From: Ceratothoa steindachneri
Lineage: Eukaryota > Arthropoda > Malacostraca > Isopoda > Cymothoidae
Assembly (NCBI GenBank): GCA_963969495.1
Contig: OZ018317.1
Coordinates: 35,991,726-36,055,725 of the forward strand
Direction of reading: 5' to 3'
DNA length: 64,000 nt
Made by a program: the position numbers and the translations under genes
Shown here: positions 1-9,539 of the stretch, in pieces
Position numbering within the stretch: position 1 is the first letter of the stretch
Layout: every line of letters begins with the position of its first letter
Notes under the pieces: model-generated
What the model was told of the DNA's origin: nothing
Seen by the model: the letters and a program-made list of their open reading frames with translations, nothing else
Databases searched by the model: none

Positions 1-59
1 GAAAAGGAAATCAAAAGTTTTTTCCCATGTTTGATTTTCATTCATTTTGTTTTTTTATA

Positions 60-835
60 TTTATTGTTAATGATCCATCCAATAAGGTGTACAATTTGTA
101 TATTCAACCTCAACCACTCTTGCACAGTCTTGGTTGGATGGGTCGGGGCATCATCCAGCTGAAAGACTCAGTCCAGCTTCTTTGTGATCTTTCTCACTGT
201 GGCTCACTGTAGCCACAGTGAGCCTGTAGCCAGCTGCGAACCACCCCAGCGGCATCTTCTCACCATTCAAAGCATCATCAGAGGCTGAGTGCTTGGTCAT
301 GGACACATAGTGGACCTTGGAGAAATCCTGGGTGAAGTTTACTATGCAGTCAGTTCTGCTTATTGATGACTGGATAAACCATGAAGGGTTTTTTATCAGA
401 ATTTTTATCAGAAAAAATGCGAATTTGAATGCCATAACTCTTCAAGTCATTGAGAAAGCGATGACAGCACTTACACTCCATTTTCACATACAGCCGATGA
501 GCAGAGGCCTTTCCACGCACTTCAAGCTCTTGCCAGCTTCCTCCATTAAGATGCTAGACACAGTGGTATCGAGATGTTTTTCACTCCCCACAAGCACTGC
601 CATTTTGAGCTTTGAACCACTTTCAAAGGCCTTTCTCACAGCCAAACCATTGACAATGAGAGGTCTGCCTGAACAAGGTCGGTCTCTGAGGTCTTCCCAT
701 TCTTGAGCCTTTCCAGGACTCTGTGGACAGTCATCCGCATGACATTGAGCTGTTTGGCAAAGTTTGACTTGCTGTGCCGTGGGGGCAGGAGAGCTAAGAT
801 CTTGATTCTTTTCACTTCCATCTTGACACACCTAC
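60..835 (-). pseudogene. Tc1/mariner-superfamily transposase relic
   Basis: Read on the minus strand, pieces in different frames give an HTH-like N-terminus (636-839, with 'SNFAKQLNVMRMTVHRVLERL'-like text split by frameshifts), a second HTH-like stretch (484-720, 'RPLIVNGLAVRKA'), a middle block (151-435, with 'SKVHYVSMTKHSAS' and 'GEKMPLGWFAAGYRLT') and an end block near 100-180 ('DDAPTHPTKTVQEWL'). These resemble, in order, the parts of long mariner-like (IS630/Tc1/mariner) transposases, including the 'D-[AN]-APxH' region of the second catalytic Asp. Family assignment is from recalled motif patterns. The gene is broken by several frameshifts, stops and a small palindrome at 193-222, and I could not define terminal inverted repeats. 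It is a dead copy. Confidence 0.6.
193..222. repeat. Perfect 12-bp inverted repeat inside the relic
   Basis: Arms 193-204 and 211-222 are perfect reverse complements around a 6-bp loop. It interrupts the homologous protein text of the mariner-like relic, so it probably arose by a local snap-back duplication and is not a functional site. Confidence 0.7.
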
Positions 836-839
836 ACAC

Positions 840-2115
840 AATGGAAAAGACGTTTTAATGACATACGCTGGAAAAGTAGAACCTTAAATTTTTTGACAGA
901 ACTTTTTCTATTACACACATAAACCTATTAATACATAAAAAAATTAAGTCTAAAAGAACTTTTGCAAAACCTAGTATTAGAGTATCAAATGCTGCTAAAG
1001 GAGTAAGACAGACTCAATAAGACTTTAGCTTTCATGTGGGTAACAGCATATGTGGTTTCTTCTGAGAAAGCCAGCTGAAATAAAAAAAACAATATCTACA
1101 CCATACTCACAGCCATCCACAGTTGTGGTGTGGGGGCTAACTAGGGTTAATTTTTGGGGTTTATGCCAGCAGTATGAGTGTCTGTGTAGGCAGTATTTGT
1201 GTCTGTATATGCCACCTGGAGGTGTGTGAGCAGTGTCAGTATCTGGATGAGTAGTATTGATGTCAGCATGTGCTGCTTGAGGGGCTGTGTGGTGAATAGC
1301 AGCATATACAATGTGAGGGTGCAGTATGTTGTTTAGTCTGGACATGCTGTGGTGGAGCGAATGTGAGTGTGTTTGTAGGGCCATTCTCCCACCCCTTTTC
1401 CAATACCTTCTCCCTCACTCTGTAAGAATGTGTGTGAGAATGGGAGATTGTTTTATATATATATATTTGATTTCATGTTGTATTATAAAATGATTTTTTT
1501 TTCTCTTCCTCAGCTAATTACTTTACTTTGCGAAAGGCCACTCTATTAACATTACAAGATAATCCTACAATTTGTAAAGAGTGGCAGAGACTGTAGGGTT
1601 TGAGGTACGCTATACAAAGTTATTGTACATCCCATTTGAAAGGAGGAGGGCTTTTATATAGCCTCAATACGCGACTGGATTGCAATATAATATTCTATGA
1701 GCTTGAAAGCCAAGGCCTTTCAAAAAAGACCTAGGTACCAATTGTAATACTCAAGTGGCAGGACTTCCCCCCGGGGGTACCATGTGAGGTCTTTTCTTTT
1801 TGTTTGGATGCAGTGTGCTTATTAGGCCTCTTTTGCATTGTTCATTTAGTTGTGTATATATATTTTGTTTGGTGATAGGATTGTTTGGGGGTTTATTTGT
1901 AGATATATATGAACCATGAGATCTCATATATTTACCCCATATTTTTGGTAAATAAAGAACTGTATTTTCAATCTGTTTCATTTCTCCCTCAATTTCTCAT
2001 GTCCAAATCAGTGTAGGAAGTGGGTTGGATCGATTGGGGTTAGAGTATAGATTTTCAGCCTGCTACAATGGGTTCTCTTAATTATTTACCTTGTTTGTAT
2101 GTTAGGTTTCTAGAT
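840..2115. other. No recognisable gene
   Basis: AT-rich sequence. At 1130-1350 a GT-rich stretch gives a His/Thr-rich minus-strand open frame with no domain, judged a composition artefact. A short (TA)n tract lies near 1456. Around 1740-1990 there is LTR-like texture (TG start, AATAAA-type polyadenylation motif near 1950), but no partner copy or duplication was found. Confidence 0.4.
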
Positions 2116-2116
2116 G

Positions 2117-2365
2117 AAACTTCAGAAGACCTACGCTGTATTTTTAGTATAAAAACAGTACTAATGATATTTTTAGGCATTCTAGTCATTATTTACAGCT
2201 TTAGTTAGGCATGGAAAGCACTTATTTCTAAGATACTAGCACTCTGAGTATGGCTCTATTTGCAGTGATACTATCTTATAAATAACTGCTTTCCGTACCA
2301 AAATGAAGCAGTACACGATGAGTAAAATGCCTAACAACACAATTAGTACTGTTTTTAGGTACTTA
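2117..2365. repeat. Inverted-repeat pair (hairpin) of a three-copy family
   Basis: 2117-2243 and 2274-2365 are diverged reverse complements of each other and can fold into a hairpin centred near 2258. Both match the third copy at 2921-3045. Shared text includes 'taggcattctagtcat' versus its complement and the run of 'gtatcttaaaaat'-like bases. The family behaves like the end of a foldback element or MITE. Copies are roughly 75-80 % similar by eye. Confidence 0.55.
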
Positions 2366-2920
2366 CTATTTATTTTTAAATTATTTGTATATGCATTTGG
2401 TTACTGGAAACCATTATCAAGCCACGCTATGGGGTGTCCTTATGGAAGGAGGGGGGAGCTTATGCCCACCCCATATGAAACCTTATCTAAAACAACTAGT
2501 AGTATTAACAATTTAAAAGCCTAGCATTAGGTTTTAATCCTAAGACAAAACAAGCTCACTATTTAGTGCTGGGGATATTATAACCAAGCCGTAACTGTCA
2601 CAATGTTTTGCTTTCAAAATGAGGCTATAATTTTAACAAAAGTCTAGTAAATTGAATGAGGAATTATGAGCAGTCTTATTAAAGACTAAAAATTTAAATA
2701 TGCAAAAAACACGACTCCATTGAGAACGTTAAATACGCAGGTTTGGGTGCAAAAATCAAAAGCGATGCTCTTATAAAGACTGGCACCCGGGTTGCCAATA
2801 TGTGAATTGAGTGTGAATTAAATGTAGCCAGTGTGTGGAAATAATGATTTATTTTTACATTAAGAGAAGGCAAGGCCGACGTATTTCAAATGTCAATTTT
2901 CACTCCATAAAGGTGTAGTA

Positions 2921-3045
2921 TCTTAAAAATATGTACTTTCTGCACCAAAGAGAAACCATATATGATGACTGGAATGCCTAAAAAGACCATTAGTACTTTT
3001 AAAACACTAAAAATACAGCATAGGTTTTCTGAAGTTTGACCATTT
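2921..3045 (+). repeat. Third copy of the 2117-2365 repeat family
   Basis: Same orientation as 2274-2365, opposite to 2117-2243. Its right end overlaps the last codons of the minus-strand PHD/coiled-coil ORF1 relic (peptide 'LQKTYAVFLV'). The 2117 copy preserves the same peptide text, so the repeat may carry part of that element's coding sequence. Confidence 0.5.
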
Positions 3046-3540
3046 GTTTTTGTAGTTCTTGTGGATTATTCATGGGGGTAGCTTTAGATAAGGTTTGAAA
3101 CTTTAAACCACAGCTTTGAGTGACCACCTCTTTCTGAATCACCCCAACTGTGTTTAGCAATGGTTTAATTAGTTTTAAGTCCTTGTGAATAGTCTGAACT
3201 GACTGGGTCAGGCTTTTCACTGTATTGAAAAGTTGAGTAAAGTCTTCTGAACTAGGCAAGGTCAAAGCTAGAGCCTGGGGGGATACTGGCAATGGTGCCA
3301 GTATAGTCCCTCAAGACTGTTTCACAATTTAGGCACGTATATATGTGATATTATCAGTCACCAATCATATTATAGTGTTTAGGAGATATGTTGGTATACT
3401 TAGTCTCGGCATGTACCCAAGTTTTAAAGTGATCACCCTCAATATCGTTAGCATTTTCTATATCAACACTGCACACTCCGCAAGGATGGGTAATGTCTGG
3501 GCATGAACGAGTAGATGGTCGCATATTTTGGGGGAACTGG
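2999..3540 (-). pseudogene. PHD-finger plus coiled-coil ORF1 relic of a CR1-like element
   Basis: Reading right to left, 3365-3540 encodes a PHD-like zinc finger: 'CPDITHPCGVC', then 'GDHFKTWVHAETKYTNISP' and, after a frameshift near 3355, 'YTCLNCE'. The pattern Cx2C...W(V/Y)H...CxxC is the PHD signature, with one metal ligand apparently mutated (HAET where HxxC is expected). The following 97-residue open frame (2999-3292) is helical and coiled-coil-like ('SLTQSVQTIHKDLKLI'). PHD fingers followed by coiled coil are known in ORF1 of some CR1-like non-LTR retrotransposons. No matching ORF2 is adjacent. A chromatin-reader gene fragment is a less likely alternative. Confidence 0.45.
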
Positions 3541-3559
3541 ATATGGTACTTACTGCCGG

Positions 3560-3740
3560 TAATTGTTTACTTTATGGGCGGATGTTATTTCTAGCTATTT
3601 GGGGGGGGGGGGCTATTTTTCTAGTTACTTTATTTGCCTCACTTCATTGTTGAGTCAATAAAGCTATTTTTTTTAGAAATGGGGGCTTTGCCACCATATC
3701 CCCTTCAATTGTGGAGGTTAAACCCCCCTGCTTGTTTTTT
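3560..3740 (+). repeat. Copy of a G-run MITE-like dispersed repeat
   Basis: Contains 'cggatgttatttctagc' followed by a 13-bp G run (3601-3613) and 'ctatttttctagttac'. The same unit occurs reversed at 17188-17360 and, shorter, in the arms of the palindromic element at 12640-13022. Non-coding and repeated in both orientations, hence probably a non-autonomous DNA element. Confidence 0.5.
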
Positions 3741-4110
3741 TAATAAATTAGTAGTCTGTCTACTAGTAAATAATAACACAAAAATGGTATATTTACTTAA
3801 TTCAGGCCAGTGGATGGATAGAGTTTGAAAACACCACCATCGCGATTATGAAATATATGAGGCAGCAAAAGTCCATTTGCAAGTGGATGATTTAAATTTT
3901 TAACTGTTCGCACTTGCACCAAGCGGCAACAAATGATTTATAATAAAGGGAAAAACTCTTTGTTAACTGTAAGTTCGAAATTACATTTAAGACACTAGCG
4001 CTTAGTTTTTATTAACTCATGATTAACTAAGAATTCAATACTTTTATCAATGTTAGTTAAAATCAAAACCTAGACAGTGAACACACAAGGAATATACAGA
4101 GCATGCATGG
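3741..4110. other. No recognisable feature
   Basis: AT-rich sequence between the G-run repeat and the left arm of the long-TIR transposon. No coding or repeat signal seen. Confidence 0.4.
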
Positions 4111-4111
4111 G

Positions 4112-4425
4112 GCATTTTACGTGAAGTGTACACACCCTCCTGACATCTTGGTCACAGAATGTCATGAAATTTACATCATTTGTTGGTTATGATGAATAAA
4201 GTTCACATACTAAGTATGAGGCCCATCTGGTCATCGTGGTCATATTTATGGCCAGATCAATTTTTCATCAACCAAAACCTTTGAGAGGTCATAACTTTGG
4301 CCAGAATTAACCAATCTGAATGATTTTAGTATGAAAATGTTCAGGAGAAAGAGATCTTTCAAATGAGTGGAAGAATGATGTTTCTATGACAATTTTTGAC
4401 ATGATGACCTTTTTGTGAACTCTTT
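4112..4425 (+). repeat. Left terminal inverted repeat
   Basis: Pairs with 8325-8636. Identity by eye is highest around 4270-4390 (gagaaagRtatctttcaaat block) and at the outer 25 bp. It contains several 'tgacc'/'ggtca' half-sites spaced along the arm, which could be transposase binding sites (inference). Confidence 0.7.
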
Positions 4426-5700
4426 GACCTTTGACCCCGGCCAAAGTGCAACTCAGATCATCCAAAAAAAATTTCTAAAGTTACCTCTTTCTATCCTCCA
4501 TAGCTCCAGAAAAAGTAAAAATGGGATCTCCATGGGTTTAGAATCTATGGGCAATTATGTGACACTGGGTAGACCTACTAAAAGTATTATTGACCCAGAA
4601 ATTATGGTGATATCACATACCTACATAAGTCCTAACCATGACATGGCCTATATACCTTTTATATAATCTTTTTGAATCAATAAATAATTCATCACTGCCT
4701 ATATACACCTTATATACCTACATTATATAGGTAATCTTGCCAAATCAATATAACATGAAAAGCAGTCTTTAACTGCCTTTCATTAATCCTTAACTAATTA
4801 ATTTTGTCTTCAATATATAAATTAAAATAATTTCAAGATATCTTCTAAACTACCTACTTAATATTAATTGTGAGATTATCTGCAGATCCTAAAATAATTT
4901 AAAGGTGTGTAATTTTGTTATTTATTTTTGATAATTTTGAAATACCTAATGATTTTTATACAGCTACCTACCAACCAAATTACTATATTATGAAAAAGAG
5001 GAGAATGATTTATTACTTATTAGGCATCTAAAATGAACACCCATTAATTAATAGTGACTTTTGATTGATCACATATTTTTACTGTACCAAGCTATTTCAA
5101 ATGAGAGAAGGCAATTTTCACCATATCTTTTAATTTGATCAAAACTGAATATACCTACAGAATATAGGTAGCTATACCTTCCAAAAATAAGTATGAAAGA
5201 AAGATTCAAACTAAGAGAGCAATAAACCTATTCCCAGCAATGCATTATGATGTAGCCATTAGCTAACTTAACAGCTATTAGGGTTGAAGCGCTGGACTGA
5301 GAAAACATGAAAATAATTTAAAATAATGTTGATCATTGAATAGGTAGCTACTCTTTTCTTGTGTTTTGTCCACTTCTCTGCGAATTTATAAAGAATCAAA
5401 TCTTAAAAAGTGCTAATGGAAATGTTTGTTAGTTATAAACCAGTCTACCAACCTACAGCCTTTTGCACCTATTTATACTAACATATAATACTTGACGATT
5501 ATTATGCACTTCTTTCTTTGCTTACCAATCTTCTAGGACAATGCAATGATTGAAGCAGCTATATTGATATTGTATATTGGCAATTTTAAATATAATTGCT
5601 TCAATCATTTATATAGGTGTTTATTTTAATTAATTTATTGTATATTGTTTATAAACAGTAATTTACAATTTGGATCTTTTTCAGGCTTTGTTTCATTAAG
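4426..5700. other. Internal 5' region of the long-TIR transposon
   Basis: Very AT-rich, no coding potential, with repeated 'ggtagct/agctacc' words. A 'tttttcag' acceptor-like site lies at 5677-5685, just before the first ATG (5701), so a short upstream exon is possible but was not identified. Confidence 0.4.
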
Positions 5701-7981
5701 ATGGCGAATCAAAAGTACTGCAGCGATCCACTGAAGATCCATAAATCCCTGCAAAAGAAAGACCTAAGAAATGTTACTGCTCAGATTTTGCAGAAGTTCT
5801 CATCTCTACTTAGCAAAGGTGATAAGCTTTGTTCTGTTTGTAGGAAGAAGCTTTCAGAGTTACCAATGGAGCAAAATACTCCTGAGGAGTCCAGAACTTC
5901 AGCATCTGAACAAGAGTTCAATGAGATGCCTAGCCAAAAAAAAATTTCAGATGTTGTGGAAGTTGAAGTTGACTTACTGAACCAATCATTGTCTTTCATC
6001 AGTGAGAGTAACTTTGATAAAAGGAAAGCCGAAAGGCATCCAACTTACGTACCTGAGAAAAGGTTAAAAGTTGAAGAATCTGTTAGGAGAAAGTTGGATT
6101 TGTTCGTGGTTAGTAGTTCAGGAAAACAAGATGTGCTGCAAAGATGTAACGTGAACTGTATGCCAGAAGTCATCCAGTCTCTAAAGGAAAAATATTGGCA
6201 ATCAAGCCGTGCGGATCAAATCAGAATTCTAACCATATTTGCAACCAGTATGAGCATTAGAAAACTCATGAATGAGTTTGATTGCTCTCAGAGGATGGCC
6301 TTACAAGCTCACCATATACTAAAGGAGAAAGGAATGTTAGCTTCACCTAACCCTAAGCTCAGCAGAGTGCTTCCTGAGGAACTAAAATCTTTAGTCCTTG
6401 AATATTATCATAGTGATGACATGAGTCAGGTTTTACCAGGAAAGAAGGATTGTCTAGTAGTGCGAATTGAAGGGGAAAAGCAGAGGTTACAGAAACAACT
6501 CATTCTCAACAATTTGAAGGAACTTCATAGCAGTTTCAAAGTGAAGTACCCTGAGGTAAAAGTATCTTTCTCAAAGTTTGCTATGCTACGGCCACATGAG
6601 TGTGTTCTTGCGGGAGGCAGTGGAACTCACTCAGTATGTGTCTGTACAATACATCAAAATGTAAAACTGATGATGGTTGGATCTAAGATGTCTAATATCA
6701 CTGATCTACCCTCTTACCATCACCTAGTTGCCTCTGTCATATGTAATCCAGCATGCTACATGAGATTGTGTGAGTACTGTCTACCTGTGGATCAACTAAA
6801 AGCAAAACTATTTGGATTTTATAAGCAGGAGATATGGATAATATTGAATTCAAACAGTGGAAATCAACTGATAGATCTGAACTAGTAACAATGGTATTAT
6901 CGCTTGATGATTTCATGGATAGATTTTGTGATTGTGTCGAAACTTTGGTGCAACATGATTTTGTTGCAAAATCACAAGCACAGTACTTGGAAACTGTGAA
7001 AAACAAAATTGCAGATGGTGAATTTGTAGTAATTTGTGATTTTTCAGAAAACTATTCATTTGTAATACAAGACGCAGCCCAGGGATATCATTGGAATTGC
7101 GCACAGGCGACAATACATCCTTGGGTGTTTTATCATATTAAAGATGGAAAACTCTGTCATGACTCATACACCATAATTTTAGAGTGTAACATCCACGATA
7201 ATGTGTCAGTGCATCTATTTCAGTGAATGTTGATAGAGTATCTGAAATCAGTATTCAAAATGGTAAAGAAAATTTACTACTTTTCGGATGGATCTGCAGC
7301 ACAGTATAAAAACTGTAAATCTTTCCAGAATCTTTGCTGGCATAAAGAGGAATATGGTATAGAAGCAGAGTGGCATTTTTTTGCCACTAGCCATGGGAAG
7401 GGCCCATCAGACAGCGTAGGTGGCACCATCAAAAGGGAGGCTACTAAAAAGAGCTTGAGAAGACCCTATGACAAACAGATTGTATCACCAAGAGATTTGT
7501 TTGTATTCGCTGAAACTCTTGGGAATATGAAGTTTGGATATGGAACTCAAAAGAAATATGAACAGGAGGAAGAACTTTTGAAAACCAGACCTGCGGCCAA
7601 AACTATTCCAGGCACACAAAAACTTCATTTGTTCATTCCAATATCAAAGGAGGCTCTCCAAGTTCACCCATTTAGTCTCTGAGACTTTTAGATAAGAATC
7701 AGTCACAAAAAATATTTCATGACCAGTGTTCAATGGAAAACTTGCAGGCTATTTCACTGTGATTTACAATGGACATTGGTGGCTTGCTTGCATAACCAAA
7801 GCTTTTCCAGAGTCACGAGAAGTGACTGTGAAATTTCTTCACCCACAATAGAAGATTCTTGTACTATGGACATCTCGTGACATTTTGGTGTCAGTAGAAC
7901 CAAAAACTGCAACAGCAAGAAGTTACCTAATTAGCAACAAGGAGTCTGATGCAACAAACAAAGTGATAGCTCTGCTCAACT
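5701..7981 (+). pseudogene. Transposase-like protein of an unnamed family (probable DDE/D type), disrupted
   Basis: Three consecutive open stretches form one protein. 5701-6885 is the N-terminal part, with a Cys/His cluster (C7, H14, C44-x2-C47), a basic region and helical segments. After a frameshift near 6830 comes 6834-7226, containing 'VVICDFSENYSF' (Asp at nt 7038). After one in-frame TGA (7224) comes 7227-7682, containing 'IYYFSDGSAAQYKN' (Asp at nt 7287) and 'SHGKGPSDSVGGTIKR' (Asp at nt 7410). A C-terminal piece, 'FTVIYNGHWWLACI', follows at 7740-7850 with a further stop. Three spaced acidic residues in RNase-H-like contexts suggest a DDD/E nuclease fold (inference). The same conserved phrases occur, as I recall, in uncharacterised repeat proteins of cnidarians and arthropods. 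Its position between long inverted arms argues for a transposase. Not translatable as one protein in this copy. Confidence 0.65.
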
Positions 7982-8324
7982 GACTACAAATATTTATTAA
8001 ATAATGTTTTGTCTAAAAGGTTTTGTTTAAATTTTTGTCTTAAATAATTTTATGTCTAATGTTTTGTATTAAATAACATTTTGTATAAGTAATAAAAATT
8101 ATAAATTTGTAATATTTGAAAGGTATTAATTATGTTGTTTGTCTCACATTTCTGAAATGATAAAAAATAATCTCTTGTTTTATTGAATCTAAGACTGAAA
8201 AAAGGCAGGGCAGCCTAGGAAGGGAAAGAGGTTGTGTTTGGAAAGACTGAAATATGATGACCGTGTCAAGATACATCAAACTTTCTCAAAATCACTATTT
8301 ACTAACACTCATCTGGGCAAAGTA
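7982..8324. other. 3' untranslated part of the long-TIR transposon
   Basis: AT-rich tail after the last recognisable codons, with several 'ttttgt..aaataa' repeats and AATAAA-like motifs near 8090. No gene. Confidence 0.4.
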
Positions 8325-8636
8325 TCAAAGAGTTCAAAAACGGGGTCATCATGGCAAAAATTGTCCTAGGAATGTCATTCTTCCACTCATTTGAAAGATA
8401 TCTTTCTCCTGGGCATTTTGGTACCAAAATCATTATGATTGGTTAACTCTAGCCAAAGTTATGACCTCAAACGTTTTTTGGTCAACCAGTTTGACCAAAA
8501 ATTGACCTGGCTATAAAAATGGGCATGGGTGAGCCAGAGCCATAAAAATTGGTATGTGATGTTATCTCACCAGACCCAACTTGCATGCATAAAATCATAA
8601 AATCCATGAAGTGTGTACACTTCATGTAGAATGCTC
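8325..8636 (-). repeat. Right terminal inverted repeat
   Basis: Reverse complement of 4112-4425, diverged by substitutions and small indels. It ends at the 'acttcatgtagaatgc' terminus. Confidence 0.7.
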
Positions 8637-8663
8637 GGCATGTGACATTTTGAAGAACTGGTG

Positions 8664-8715
8664 AGAATCAGCGTGGGCCCGAGTTTAAATACAAAGTGTG
8701 CGGCTGGAAAGGTAC
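8664..8715 (+). repeat. Short dispersed repeat, partner of 13130-13180
   Basis: The core 'gagtttaaatac' and 'cggctggaaaggta' are present in the same spacing, inverted, at 13130-13180. Nature unknown. Confidence 0.45.
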
Positions 8716-9199
8716 CGTCGCTTTGAAATATACAAAATCAGGAAAGTGTATTTGTTGAATGCCACATTTTTTGTAATAAAATAAGTAATACTGAATGGAT
8801 TTGGGAGGGATGGGAATAAGAAAGAGTGTTGTACAAAATAAAAATAAAGAGTAACGGAGGGAAAAAAATTTAAAGGGCTTTTTATAGTCATATTTTACAC
8901 TTCAATTGGCAAACAGAATTCATTACCAAAAAAAAAGTGATTTTATTGAGCAATAAACAAAGGAAAATTAAATAAAAAGACTAAATAGTGTGAGGCATAA
9001 TATATTTAGGAAAGATTGATAATCAACTATATAAAAAAACATAGAAAATAAAAAAACTTTTTAGTGGTATTAAAAGCACAAGGAAGGCTAAGAAAAAAAA
9101 AAAACCTTCAATAAGAACTATCCTAAGGAATAGCCATTTTGAACCAACATCAACACCGTCTAGATTAAACTTTTATTATTCTAACATAGACAACTCCAT
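8716..9199. other. No recognisable feature
   Basis: A- and T-rich sequence with poly(A) runs. No coding signal on either strand. Confidence 0.4.
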
Positions 9200-9201
9200 T
9201 A

Positions 9202-9533
9202 CAGTAAACCCTCGATATAACAAACTATATGGGGCGGGGGGTCATTCATTAAAGCCGAAAGTTCGTTAAACTTAATGGGCATTAAAAGCAATGGAAATAA
9301 TGAACCAAGTTCATTATGGATATGTAATATGTATGTAATTACTAATAAAGTTAAGTGGACTACACTTAACTTTTGATACGAACCTTGCACTGTAGGAGAC
9401 ATGTGACACACCAACACTCACTCAGGCTGGTTGTAACGCTTGCCTGTTAAACCCGATGGAGTTTGGCCAGGAAATTTGGTTCGTTATATCCAAAATTCAT
9501 TATACTGAAGTTCGTTATATCAAGGGTTTAGTG
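9202..9533. mobile_element. Pogo/Tigger-type MITE with TA target duplication
   Basis: The left terminus 'cagtaaaccctcgatataac' and the complemented right terminus 'cactaaacccttgatataac' are nearly identical inverted repeats, flanked by TA at 9200-9201 and 9534-9535. Inner repeats 'aagttcgttatat' reinforce the symmetry. The 332-bp size, lack of coding sequence, TA duplication and 'aaaccctYgatataacgaa' ends are characteristic of pogo-group (Tc1/mariner) non-autonomous elements. Confidence 0.85.
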
Positions 9534-9539
9534 TATGTG

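Larger units (their letters stand above)
4112..8636 (+). mobile_element. DNA transposon with long inverted arms and its own transposase-like gene
   Basis: Two diverged inverted repeats of about 310 bp (4112-4425 and 8325-8636) bracket a single disrupted gene (5701-7981). Outer termini align as 'gcattttacgtgaagtgtac' on the left and, complemented, 'gcattctacatgaagtgtac' on the right. The best internal match is 'caaatgagtggaagaatga' in both arms. No clear target-site duplication was found. Arm length recalls MULE, foldback or similar long-TIR transposons, but the encoded protein does not match a superfamily I can name with certainty. About 4.5 kb in total. Confidence 0.7.

Noticed and set aside
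1025..1384. 119-codon His/Thr-rich minus-strand open frame
   Set aside because: Produced by GT-rich low-complexity sequence. No domain, and no start or neighbour support.
1740..2070. Possible solo LTR (TG start, AATAAA motif, TATA-rich)
   Set aside because: No second copy, no CA end or target duplication that I could fix, and no primer-binding site.
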